DNA of 64,000 nucleotides, taken from NCBI GenBank assembly GCA_000018565.1, contig CP000875.1, forward strand, positions 1,007,199 through 1,071,198, read 5' to 3'. The stretch's first letter is position 1, and each line of letters opens with the position of its first letter. Under the pieces are notes generated by a model. The model did no database searches. It was not told where the DNA came from and saw only the letters and a list, made by a program, of their open reading frames with translations. Both the position numbers and the translations under genes were made by a program. Below are positions 53,024 through 60,637 of this stretch, piece after piece. The stretch is from Herpetosiphon aurantiacus DSM 785. GTDB lineage: Bacteria > Chloroflexota > Chloroflexia > Chloroflexales > Herpetosiphonaceae.

Positions 53024-53734
53024 ATGCACGCTTTTTGGCAAATTGTACGAACTGAATTGCGCTTGATGGGGCGTGATCTGACCAACCTCAGTTTTATTGT
53101 CTTTTTTCCAGCGGTGATGGCCTTGGTTTTGGGATTACAAATGCCGGCTGGACCGAGCCAAACCGCCAATGCCTTGATGATGTTGGCGTTTGGCCCGATG
53201 ATTTTTGGCATTATGGCGTTTCCGATGAGCTTGGTGAATTATCGTGAGCGTGGTATGTTGCGGCGCTTACAAATCACCCCAATCTCGCCGTTGCGCTATT
53301 TGTTGGCTCAAGCCTTGGTTGGCTTGTTGTTGGTATTGCTGGGTGGCTTGGTTGTTTTAATACTCAGCGTGGTAGTTTTAAAATTGCCGTTGCCTGCCAA
53401 TCCACTTGGCTTGATTGCCAGCTTTTTGGTTGGATCAATCGCCTTTTCGGCCTTGGGAGCTTTGCTTGGCAGCCGGATTCGCAATACCCGCAGCATCCAA
53501 GTTGTGAGCATTTTGGTGTTTGGGGCAATGGCGGTGGTGCTGGTTTCGAGCACGACCGGCCAATCGGGCCTGCTTCAACAGATTGGCGCTTGGATACCTG
53601 CACGCCATTTGGTGCAATTAATCGAAGCAAATTGGTTGGGATCAAGTTTCAATATTTGGCCGAGTTTGGCCGTATTGGCGCTGTTGACCGTGGTCAGCCT
53701 TGGCTCGGCAACCAAATTATTTCGCTGGGAATAG
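53024..53734 (+). CDS. ABC-2 type exporter permease
   Basis: A 236-residue membrane protein with about six helices (LSFIVFFPAVMALVLGL, MLAFGPMIFGIMAFPMSL and so on) and the ABC-2 motif YRERGMLRRLQITPISPLRY after the second helix. AGGAGGAAGT precedes the ATG. It pairs with the ATPase upstream. A terminator follows. Confidence 0.9.
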   Translation: MHAFWQIVRTELRLMGRDLTNLSFIVFFPAVMALVLGLQMPAGPSQTANALMMLAFGPMIFGIMAFPMSLVNYRERGMLRRLQITPISPLRYLLAQALVGLLLVLLGGLVVLILSVVVLKLPLPANPLGLIASFLVGSIAFSALGALLGSRIRNTRSIQVVSILVFGAMAVVLVSSTTGQSGLLQQIGAWIPARHLVQLIEANWLGSSFNIWPSLAVLALLTVVSLGSATKLFRWE

Positions 53735-53750
53735 ACCATTAGCAAGCCCT

Positions 53751-53789
53751 AAACCCATTCCGATGCTAATCAGCTAGGAATGGGTTTTT
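53751..53789 (+). terminator. Rho-independent terminator closing the RiPP cluster
   Basis: AAACCCATTCC (53751-53761) pairs with GGAATGGGTTT (53777-53787), followed directly by TTTTTGGTTG. It marks the 3' end of the exporter operon. Confidence 0.85.
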
Positions 53790-53829
53790 GGTTGTTTAGC
53801 AAGATTGTTAAGTAACTTGAAATTGATTC

Positions 53830-53858
53830 TTGACAATTCTGTTTAACTATGTTATAAA
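53830..53858 (+). promoter_or_regulatory. Sigma-70-like promoter of the methionine operon
   Basis: TTGACA (53830-53835) and TATAAA (53853-53858) are 17 bases apart, the ideal spacing. The riboswitch aptamer starts about 30 bases downstream. Confidence 0.8.
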
Positions 53859-53889
53859 TAGCGCATACAAATAAATATCACTTGCGTAA

Positions 53890-54060
53890 CTCATCCAGAG
53901 GGGTGGAGGGATCGGCCCTATGAAACCCCGGCAACCGCAGGCAGCAATGCTTGGACTGGTGCTAAGTCCGACAGAATCATTCTGGAAGATGAGGGGCGGC
54001 GCACAAACCTATCTTTCGATGGTTACTTACAGCCTCTCATCAACTGATGAGAGGTTTTTT
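53890..54060 (+). promoter_or_regulatory. SAM-I (S-box) riboswitch with terminator
   Basis: The P1 stem is CTCATC (53890-53895) with GATGAG (53988-53993). The conserved core is visible: AGAGGGGTGGAGGGA, CCCTATGAAACCCCGGCAACC, GGTGCTAAGTCCGACAGA and TGGAAGATGAG. Downstream, CCTCTCATCA (54033-54042) and TGATGAGAGG (54045-54054) form a terminator with a run of six T. The terminator's left arm repeats the P1 left strand, so it can instead pair with the P1 right strand: SAM binding would favour termination. It controls metY and probably metX. Confidence 0.93.
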
Positions 54061-54144
54061 GGTTCGTAGGCACTGAAGCCTATCGCAATGGCGCGAATCG
54101 GAACAACCGTAGCATTCGAAGATTATAAACAAGGAGTCCTGATC

Positions 54145-55425
54145 ATGGCTGACGAAGTGAAATTCAACCGATTCGAAACCTTAGCGCTCCATGGTGGTCA
54201 AAAACCCGATCCAACCACTGGTTCGCGGGCTGTGCCAATTTACCAAACCACCTCGTATGCCTTTCGGGATACCGACCATGCTGCGGCGTTGTTCTCATTG
54301 GCCGAGCCTGGTAACATTTATACGCGGATTATGAACCCCACCAATGATGTGTTTGAGCAACGCTTGGCTTTGCTCGAAGGTGGGATTGGCGCTCTGGCAC
54401 TGGCATCAGGCCAAGCCGCCGAAACCTTTGCAATTTTGAATGTCGCTGAAGCTGGCGATAACATTGTTTCAGCAACCAACTTGTATGGTGGCACTTACAA
54501 CTTGTTCCACCACACCTTACCACGTTGGGGCGTGCAAACCCGCTTTGTTGATGCTAGCGATCCCGAAAACTTCCGCGCTGCGGTTGACGAACGCACCAAA
54601 GCTTTCTACTTGGAAAGCATTGGCAATCCTAAGTTGCAAATCCCTGATTTTGAAAAGATTGCCCAAATTGCCCATGAAGTTGGCGTGCCGTTGATTGTCG
54701 ATAACACGGCTGCAACCCCATTCTTGTTGCGGCCAATCGAGCACGGCGCAGACATCGTTGTGCACTCAGCAACCAAATTTATTGGTGGCCACGGCACGAC
54801 GATTGGTGGGGTGATTGTTGATGCAGGCAAGTTCGATTGGGCTGCCAGCGGTCGCTTTACCCAATACACCACGCCTGATCAATCGTATCACGGCTTGCGC
54901 TTTGCTGATTTGGGCGCACCAGCCTACATTCTCAAAGCTCGGGTGCAATTGTTGCGCGACTTTGGTTCATGTCTCAGCCCATTCAACTCGTTCTTGCTGT
55001 TGCAAGGCTTGGAAACTCTGCACTTGCGCTTGGAACGCCACGTGCAAAACGCTGCGGCTGTTGCTAAGTTCTTAACTGAACATAAGAATGTCGCATGGGT
55101 CAACTACCCAGGCTTGCCCGGCCACCCATCATATGAATTGGCGCAAAAGTATCTGCCTAAGGGTGCTGGTGCATTGGTTGGCTTCGGGCTTAAAGGTGGT
55201 TTGGCTGCTGGTCGGAGCTTTATCGACAAGTTGCAATTGTTCTCACACTTGGCCAACATTGGCGACTCGAAGTCGTTGGCAATTCACCCAGCGACTACGA
55301 CCCACCAACAATTGACCGATGAAGAACGCTTGGCAACTGGTGTGACCGCCGATTACGTTCGCTTGTCAGTGGGTACTGAAGCCATCGACGATATTCTCGC
55401 CGATTTGGAACAAGCCCTTGCTTAA
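54145..55425 (+). CDS. metY: O-acetylhomoserine aminocarboxypropyltransferase
   Basis: A 426-residue PLP enzyme that makes homocysteine from O-acetylhomoserine and sulfide (EC 2.5.1.49). The start [10 protein letters not shown], the [15 protein letters not shown] segment, and the PLP-lysine motif [16 protein letters not shown] (lysine near residue 213) are characteristic. AAGGAG precedes the ATG at 54145. It is the first gene under the SAM-I riboswitch. The length and motifs favour MetY over cystathionine gamma-synthase. Confidence 0.95.
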   Translation: MADEVKFNRFETLALHGGQKPDPTTGSRAVPIYQTTSYAFRDTDHAAALFSLAEPGNIYTRIMNPTNDVFEQRLALLEGGIGALALASGQAAETFAILNVAEAGDNIVSATNLYGGTYNLFHHTLPRWGVQTRFVDASDPENFRAAVDERTKAFYLESIGNPKLQIPDFEKIAQIAHEVGVPLIVDNTAATPFLLRPIEHGADIVVHSATKFIGGHGTTIGGVIVDAGKFDWAASGRFTQYTTPDQSYHGLRFADLGAPAYILKARVQLLRDFGSCLSPFNSFLLLQGLETLHLRLERHVQNAAAVAKFLTEHKNVAWVNYPGLPGHPSYELAQKYLPKGAGALVGFGLKGGLAAGRSFIDKLQLFSHLANIGDSKSLAIHPATTTHQQLTDEERLATGVTADYVRLSVGTEAIDDILADLEQALA

Positions 55426-55461
55426 TCGCTTAGTGTAGTGGTTTACGGGATTGTTGCTCAT

Positions 55462-55552
55462 GCCCTCACCCCCTCTCCCGCCGAGCGAGGCGAGGAACCA
55501 CCAAACCGGACTCCCCTCGCCCGCTTAGTGGGAGAGGGGCTGGGGGTGAGGG
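55462..55552. repeat. Fold-back intergenic repeat, copy 8
   Basis: A slightly shortened copy from CCCTCACCCCC to GGGGGTGAGGG, between metY and the next gene. A structured leader lies downstream of it. Confidence 0.75.
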
Positions 55553-55595
55553 AACGCAGATATTTGGCAATCTGATGAACCATTACCAATCGTGC

Positions 55596-55691
55596 CAGCA
55601 GTGAGAGTGTGTTGACACTGCTGCATGTCAGGGAGTTGCGACCCTAACCGAAATTGTACGGGTGGATGCTCAACTGCTGCTGAGCATCCAC
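55596..55691 (+). promoter_or_regulatory. Structured RNA leader before the metX operon part
   Basis: Three stems occur in order: CAGCAGTG/CACTGCTG (55596-55603, 55616-55623), AGGG/CCCT (55630-55633, 55642-55645), and the perfect 11-bp GTGGATGCTCA/TGAGCATCCAC (55662-55672, 55681-55691). The last ends 5 bases before the AAGGAG ribosome site and has no T-tract, so it could set translation of the next gene. It does not match a riboswitch class I can name. Confidence 0.5.
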
Positions 55692-55708
55692 AGACCAAGG
55701 AGTTCCCG

Positions 55709-56080
55709 ATGTCGCATAATCATGATTTACTCAAGCCTTTACGCTCAGCCCATGGCGAGTTTGTTACAACCGTTCTTGCCCAGGCCAAAGCGGCAAATCC
55801 TGCACCGTTAGTTGAACAATTGGTAGCCCACAATCGCTGGGCTGTGGCACAACTCCGCGCCGTGCCGCAGCGAGCTGGAGCAATGCCCCCTGCTTCTGGC
55901 ACCATGATCGATGTTAGTGGAATGCTAGCCGAATTGGCTGCGAGCTGTGCAGATTTGGGGGCGGCTGTCCGCGATTTACCAGCGGAAGCAGTTGAGTGCG
56001 GTTCAAGCATGGTCGATGCGATCATCGGGTACTATCACGAACAAACCGCCCGCTTGCGCCAAGGAGGTACGCGGCTATGA
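55709..56080 (+). CDS. Small unknown protein coupled to metX
   Basis: A 123-residue protein I do not recognise. It is mostly helical, Ala-rich, with a first half around LVEQLVAHNRWAVAQLRAV and a second half SGMLAELAASCADLGAAVRDL ending YYHEQTARLRQGGTRL. It has no signal peptide, membrane segment or metal motif. AAGGAG lies six bases before the ATG, and its stop overlaps the metX start, so the two are translated together. A role linked to methionine or sulfur metabolism is suggested by position only. Confidence 0.75.
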   Translation: MSHNHDLLKPLRSAHGEFVTTVLAQAKAANPAPLVEQLVAHNRWAVAQLRAVPQRAGAMPPASGTMIDVSGMLAELAASCADLGAAVRDLPAEAVECGSSMVDAIIGYYHEQTARLRQGGTRL

Positions 56081-57249
56081 CCGATACCGTCACCTTGGGC
56101 GATGTGCCGACCGTTACCCAACCTGCTTGGGGACGGTCGGTTGGCTTTGTAACGCCGCAAGTGCAGATCTTCACTGAGCCGTTTCGCACCGCGAGCGGCG
56201 CTTTGATTCCAGCACCATGGCAACTAAGCTATGAAACCTATGGCAAACTCAATGCCGATCGCTCAAATGTGATTTTGCTGTGCCATGCGCTTTCGGGCGA
56301 TGCTCATGCTGCTGGTCGTTATAGTGTTCACGATAGCAAAGCTGGTTGGTGCGAACCCTTTATTGGCCCTGGCCGTGCCTTTGATACCGACCGCTATTTT
56401 GTAATTTGCTCGAATATTTTGGGCGGTTGTGGTGGCTCAACTGGGCCATCATCACTGCACCCACACACCGGAACCCACTGGGGTAGCCGTTTTCCAGTTT
56501 TGACGATTGGCGATATGGTGGCAGCCCAAGTGCGTTTGCTTGATGCCTTGGGAATTGAACGCTTACTGGCGGTTGCTGGTGGCTCACTTGGTGGCATGCA
56601 AGCGCTCGAATGGGCTGCAAGCTGGGGCGATCGGGTGCGAGGTGTGATTGCCTTAGCGACCACGGCGCGTTCCTCGGCAATGGCCATGGCCTTGAGTGCT
56701 GCTGGTCGTCAGGCGATTGTTAGTGATCCCGATTGGCGCGGCGGCGATTATTATGGTACGGCTGGCCCAGTCAATGGCTTAGCTACAGCCCGCCGGATCG
56801 GCCATATTAGCTATTTAAGTGCTGAAGCCTTAGAAGAAAAATTTGATCGGCGTTGGCAGCACGAAGCCTCGCCCCAATGGAGCCATCAACCTGAATTTGC
56901 GGTCGAGAGCTATCTCGATTATCAAGGGCGTGCGTTTGTGCAGCGCTTTGATGCCAATAGCTATTTGGTGATTTCGCGGGCTATGGATTATTTTGATTTG
57001 AGCCAACGAGCTGGTGGCCTGACCACAGCCTTTGCAAATACCCAAGCGCGGTTTTTTGTGGCGACATGGAGCAGCGATTGGCTCTACCCTGAGCGTGATG
57101 GCGAACTTATTCAACAAGCAGCTCAGGTAGCTGGCCGCACAGTTGTGCATTATCCCTTTCATAGCACCAAAGGCCATGATGCCTTTTTGCTTGAAGATGC
57201 TCAACTAACCCCGCCATTGATCGATTGGCTGGCCAGTTTAAGCGCCTAA
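56077..57249 (+). CDS. metX: Homoserine O-acetyltransferase
   Basis: A 390-residue alpha/beta-hydrolase-fold acyltransferase that activates homoserine for methionine synthesis (EC 2.3.1.31). Diagnostic segments are ILLCHALSGDAHAAG, ILGGCGGSTGPSS, the nucleophile elbow AGGSLGGMQALEWA and the C-terminal HSTKGHDAFLLE with the catalytic His. AAGGAGGT precedes ATG 56077. Succinyl- versus acetyl-CoA use cannot be certified, but metY upstream fits acetyl. Confidence 0.94.
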   Translation: MTDTVTLGDVPTVTQPAWGRSVGFVTPQVQIFTEPFRTASGALIPAPWQLSYETYGKLNADRSNVILLCHALSGDAHAAGRYSVHDSKAGWCEPFIGPGRAFDTDRYFVICSNILGGCGGSTGPSSLHPHTGTHWGSRFPVLTIGDMVAAQVRLLDALGIERLLAVAGGSLGGMQALEWAASWGDRVRGVIALATTARSSAMAMALSAAGRQAIVSDPDWRGGDYYGTAGPVNGLATARRIGHISYLSAEALEEKFDRRWQHEASPQWSHQPEFAVESYLDYQGRAFVQRFDANSYLVISRAMDYFDLSQRAGGLTTAFANTQARFFVATWSSDWLYPERDGELIQQAAQVAGRTVVHYPFHSTKGHDAFLLEDAQLTPPLIDWLASLSA

Positions 57250-57257
57250 AACAACCA

Positions 57258-57283
57258 ACGCCCCGCAAGTGCGGGGCGTTTTT
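57258..57283. terminator. Strong Rho-independent terminator
   Basis: ACGCCCCGCA (57258-57267) and TGCGGGGCGT (57270-57279) form a GC-rich stem with a 2-base spacer and a T-run. It ends metX and may also serve the convergent minus-strand module. Confidence 0.9.
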
Positions 57284-57304
57284 GCTTTGGAAATGGATAG
57301 TTAC

Positions 57305-58111
57305 TTAGCGACTACCAAGGATGCGGACAGCCCGTTCGCGTAATTTATCGGCCAATTGGGTCGCATTCGGGCGACCAACCAACAAACGAATTGACTCCTC
57401 GAATGCGCTGATTGCGGCATGAACTTGCTCGTTGGAAGCATTATTGGCGGTTGGCTCGATGCCAACTCGACGATAGGCCTCGGAGAGCAAGACGCTTGCT
57501 GAATTGCCTAAGGCTCCACGGGCCATCTCCTCGAATTGAGGAAACAACGACTCAGCCAGATTCAGCTCTTTTTTTTCGATTAAGCCATTGCGCAACAAAT
57601 TTGCCACGATTTCGCACGAGCGAAACCAACCTAAACCAGTGCGTTCAGCGATCAAAGCAACAGTATTTTTGCCATTGATCATCGTCAGCACGCGCCATTC
57701 ATCGGCAGCGAGATTAATATCCCGCGAGCCGGTATCGGGATTTTGCACCAAGCGCAGGACGATATTAGTATTGGGCACAAACTGCTCAATTTCGGCCCAG
57801 CGATCTTGGCGATCGATCCCTTCCATAATGATCATCTCGTTGGATGAAGTAATTGTTGGCGGTGGCACAGCTTGTTCATAAAAGCGGAACTGACCTTCGT
57901 GGAACGTGAAGAAGGTCAGGGCAGCCTCGAGCGGCTCCAAATTGCCAAGCGTTGCACCAGTAATCCGGCCATCACGAAAATACAGGTAGCCCTCAACCGA
58001 TTCATCGCCTTGGAGCGCCTGAACATGAGTTGCGCCTGTTTTTTTACTCAAGTCAACGAGTTGAATCAGGTCGGAGATACTCAGATCTCGCAAATTACCT
58101 TCAAGTGCCAT
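57305..58111 (-). CDS. DUF4388 (PATAN-like) domain protein
   Basis: A 268-residue protein. It starts with the DUF4388 signature ALEGNLRDLSISDLIQLVDLSKKTG and YLYFRDGRITGATLG, found in proteins tied to gliding motility and chemosensory systems. A second helical region (~130-190, TMINGKNTVALIAERTGLGW) resembles a winged-helix-like repeat of the same family. It is the last gene of the MglA/roadblock group. Likely an adaptor in polarity or motility control. Confidence 0.8.
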   Translation of the reverse strand: MALEGNLRDLSISDLIQLVDLSKKTGATHVQALQGDESVEGYLYFRDGRITGATLGNLEPLEAALTFFTFHEGQFRFYEQAVPPPTITSSNEMIIMEGIDRQDRWAEIEQFVPNTNIVLRLVQNPDTGSRDINLAADEWRVLTMINGKNTVALIAERTGLGWFRSCEIVANLLRNGLIEKKELNLAESLFPQFEEMARGALGNSASVLLSEAYRRVGIEPTANNASNEQVHAAISAFEESIRLLVGRPNATQLADKLRERAVRILGSR

Positions 58112-58165
58112 ACGGTGACCCTACGGACAATAACTGGCAGGCGAGGCTGCCAGTTGAGACATGGT

Positions 58166-58741
58166 TTAGAGTTTGCTAATCACGAGTTTGCTAATGGCTT
58201 TGAGTGTATCGAATACACCTACGCCAGTGGTTGCGACGGCCTCATAGCGTTGCCAGCCTAAAGGATTCAAATATTTATCCATGACTGGAGTTGGCAATGC
58301 GCCGGGCATATCACGTTTATTATATTGCAACACGATGGGGAATTCGCTGAACTTCTTGTTTTGGCGAGTGATATTACGCGCTAACTCTTGCAAACTTTTG
58401 ATATCTTCTTGGAGCTTATCACGTTGCGAGTCGGCGACGAAAACCACCCCATCGGCCCCATTCAGCACGGCGACGCGGGTGCGTTCGTACAAAATTTGGC
58501 CAGGAACCGTGTACAAATGGAAACGGGTTGAGAAACCGCGCACCTTACCAAGGTCGAGCGGTAGAAAGTCAAAAAAGAGCGTGCGTTCGGTCTCGGTTGC
58601 AATCGACAATAGATCGCCTTTTGCTTCGCGGGGTACTTGGCTGTGAATATACTGCAAATTAGTCGTTTTGCCACACATACCGGGGCCATAATAGACAATT
58701 TTACAGTGAATTTCGCGAACCCCTACGTTGATAATCGCCAT
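58166..58741 (-). CDS. MglA-like small GTPase
   Basis: A 191-residue Ras-like GTPase of the MglA family, a polarity switch in gliding bacteria. G1 is YYGPGMCGKTTNL, G3 is TVPGQILY (PxGQ in place of DxxG, typical of MglA), G4 is QYNKRDMP. The ATG at 58741 has GAGAGGAC upstream. Two roadblock-domain genes lie directly upstream on the same strand, and roadblock proteins act as MglA regulators. Filamentous gliding would fit a Herpetosiphon-like host. Confidence 0.92.
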   Translation of the reverse strand: MAIINVGVREIHCKIVYYGPGMCGKTTNLQYIHSQVPREAKGDLLSIATETERTLFFDFLPLDLGKVRGFSTRFHLYTVPGQILYERTRVAVLNGADGVVFVADSQRDKLQEDIKSLQELARNITRQNKKFSEFPIVLQYNKRDMPGALPTPVMDKYLNPLGWQRYEAVATTGVGVFDTLKAISKLVISKL

Positions 58742-58819
58742 AGGTCCTCTCAAAACATAGTCTGAAGCGTATGCTAAAAAACCCCAGACAGCAACCGACT
58801 AGGAAGGGTATATGCCAGC

Positions 58820-59314
58820 CTAGTCGCGGAAAAGCAAATCAATCGTATCTTCCATGGAAGTACGGAAATTGCTCCCCAACACTTCATCTCGCGATTTGTG
58901 TTGTTTCCGCACGCGCTCCAAGACGGAGGCGAGTTCTTCGGTCGCCTTTTTGGTCAAGACCTTCACCAGCCCAATGTGCGTACCCTTATTGAAAATAATG
59001 GTCAAAATCCATTGGTCATCGATCAAGGCGATAAAGAGATTTTCGCGCACGCCTTGTTGCAAGAGCATGCGGAAATCCTTTTCACGCAACAGTTTCGCGA
59101 TCTGTTGAGATGAGGCGAACGATCCGGCGATCAACGCGCCCAAGGCCGTGGTATCTTGGCGATTGCCATCACCCGAAGCGGCAATAACCTGGCCACTTTT
59201 GTCGAGCAGCAACGCATAGTTACCGCCAGTATCTTCCACAAGGCGCGTTAAACATTCGTCAATATGGGCGACTTCCTCTGGCGGAACAATTAAACTAGCT
59301 AGTTGTGGGTCCAT
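58820..59314 (-). CDS. Roadblock/LC7-domain protein 1 (MglB-like)
   Basis: A 164-residue protein with one roadblock/LC7 fold: LTRLVEDTGGNYALLLDKSG, ALGALIAGSFASSQQIAKLL and FIALIDDQWILTIIF, followed by a helical C-terminal tail (~120-164). It is longer than MglB core by this tail. The ATG at 59314 with AGGTGG upstream is preferred to a GTG at 59323. It probably regulates the downstream MglA-like GTPase as a GTPase-activating partner. Confidence 0.87.
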   Translation of the reverse strand: MDPQLASLIVPPEEVAHIDECLTRLVEDTGGNYALLLDKSGQVIAASGDGNRQDTTALGALIAGSFASSQQIAKLLREKDFRMLLQQGVRENLFIALIDDQWILTIIFNKGTHIGLVKVLTKKATEELASVLERVRKQHKSRDEVLGSNFRTSMEDTIDLLFRD

Positions 59315-59451
59315 ACGTGCCACCTATCCATGGTCTGGAGTGCGAAGTATTTTCCAAGCAAAGACGAGCGATTACGGCTCATTATAGCACAGGACGTTCC
59401 AATATAACATGCTTTCTTGACGATTTTGCCAAAAATAGCCTGCTAAGCTGC

Positions 59452-59817
59452 TTAGATCGCGGCCAAGGCTGCATCTAAGTTGGCACGATGGGCTTGAGCC
59501 ATATAGCGTAACTTGCCTAACAGTTCGCGTGAACTGGTTAGCACGACCAGCATAGCATCGCTGCTGACTGGTTCGAGTAGGATCAAGCCTTGATCGTATT
59601 CGAGCACAGTTTGCACCGAGCCACCTTTGTTGATTTCCCGACCGAGCGCCTCAGCCATGGCCAAGCCATTCGATGCTACCGCGCAGATCGCGTCAACATC
59701 AACCCCAGAACGCGCTGAGCTTTCAATTAAAAGACCATCGGTTCCTGCAACCGCAGCGAGTTCTACGTTTTCCAGCGTGCGAAATTGATTTAGCACATCA
59801 CGCAGTGTCTTGCTCAT
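59452..59817 (-). CDS. Roadblock/LC7-domain protein 2
   Basis: A 121-residue single roadblock domain: ELAAVAGTDGLLIESSAR, AICAVASNGLAMAEALG and GLILLEPVSSDAMLVVLTS. It is a second, shorter paralogue next to the MglB-like gene, and the two may form a heterodimer. A GAAGGAG ribosome site lies upstream. Confidence 0.88.
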   Translation of the reverse strand: MSKTLRDVLNQFRTLENVELAAVAGTDGLLIESSARSGVDVDAICAVASNGLAMAEALGREINKGGSVQTVLEYDQGLILLEPVSSDAMLVVLTSSRELLGKLRYMAQAHRANLDAALAAI

Positions 59818-59838
59818 GGAGGTGTGCTCTCCTTCGAA

Positions 59839-60177
59839 CTACGAGAATGAAGAATCCGAGGATCGTCGCCGTAATCGTGCCGTTGGTCGCGCTCGCAACC
59901 GTTTGAGGCGGCTGCGGGCTTCTTTCGGCGGTCGCCCCGTTCGGATATTGCGCAGCGAATCAATTGTGGCAACTATCGCACGATCCGCCCAGCCATAAAT
60001 CGTTGGCCGACTTTTGCTCAGCTCGTGAGCAAGTTGCGTGACGTTGGTTTTGTATTCAGGGTCGAAGGTGGCAAGGTTGATCCGCGCCGAGGCGATAATT
60101 TGGTGTATCTCCTCGTCGGTGAGTTGATAATCATTGATCAGTTTGCTGGCACGTTTACCCGCTCGATCAAATTGCAT
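59839..60177 (-). CDS. Small unknown protein with helical and basic tail
   Basis: A 112-residue protein I do not recognise. The middle segment TNVTQLAHELSKSRPTIYGW resembles a helix-turn-helix, and the C-terminus is very basic (RPPKEARSRLKRLRARPTAR), suggesting nucleic-acid binding. The ATG at 60177 has AAAGGAG seven bases upstream; the longer open frame has no such site. It is the first gene of the MglA/roadblock group, 21 bases before the roadblock 2 gene, and could be its regulator. Confidence 0.65.
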   Translation of the reverse strand: MQFDRAGKRASKLINDYQLTDEEIHQIIASARINLATFDPEYKTNVTQLAHELSKSRPTIYGWADRAIVATIDSLRNIRTGRPPKEARSRLKRLRARPTARLRRRSSDSSFS

Positions 60178-60637
60178 GCCATTGCTCCTTTGGATTGCCG
60201 ATGGAGCGCTCCTCTTCATGGTACAGACCCAACGTTGTGCTTTGGACGAATTGTGGTGGCTCATCTTAGCATAGGATAGACAGGGTGTCTAGAGGAGTTT
60301 GTAAATAGTAATACCTAGGACTTTTGGGGCATAGGCCAGCTTGTAATCAATCTAACGCGCTATTTTAGCCCTCTCACCCAGCGTAAGTCTTGACACTTTT
60401 TAATTAAGATCTCCCCCATCATTAACCATTAGTTGAGCACATTAACGCACGAAGTCATGCTGAACTGCGCCCAAAGTACTATGGGGATCATGGACAAAGC
60501 GTGGTATTATCGCTGCCATGAGATGATCAGGCTCGATCATGGAGGATCTTGCCTGACATTTATTGTGTTTAGCCTCTTTGTCCTTTTTTATTCTACTAGC
60601 TTTTGTCGTTGTTAAACTTCGCGGAGGATGCGTTTTT
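60178..60637. other. Gene-free divergent region
   Basis: This 460-base gap separates the small basic protein gene (minus) from the kelch gene (plus). GTGGTATTATCGC at 60501-60513 resembles the extended -10 elements before the phosphatase and kinase genes. GGAGGATGCG at about 60623-60632 is the kelch ribosome site. I see no further gene, repeat or RNA. Confidence 0.5.
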
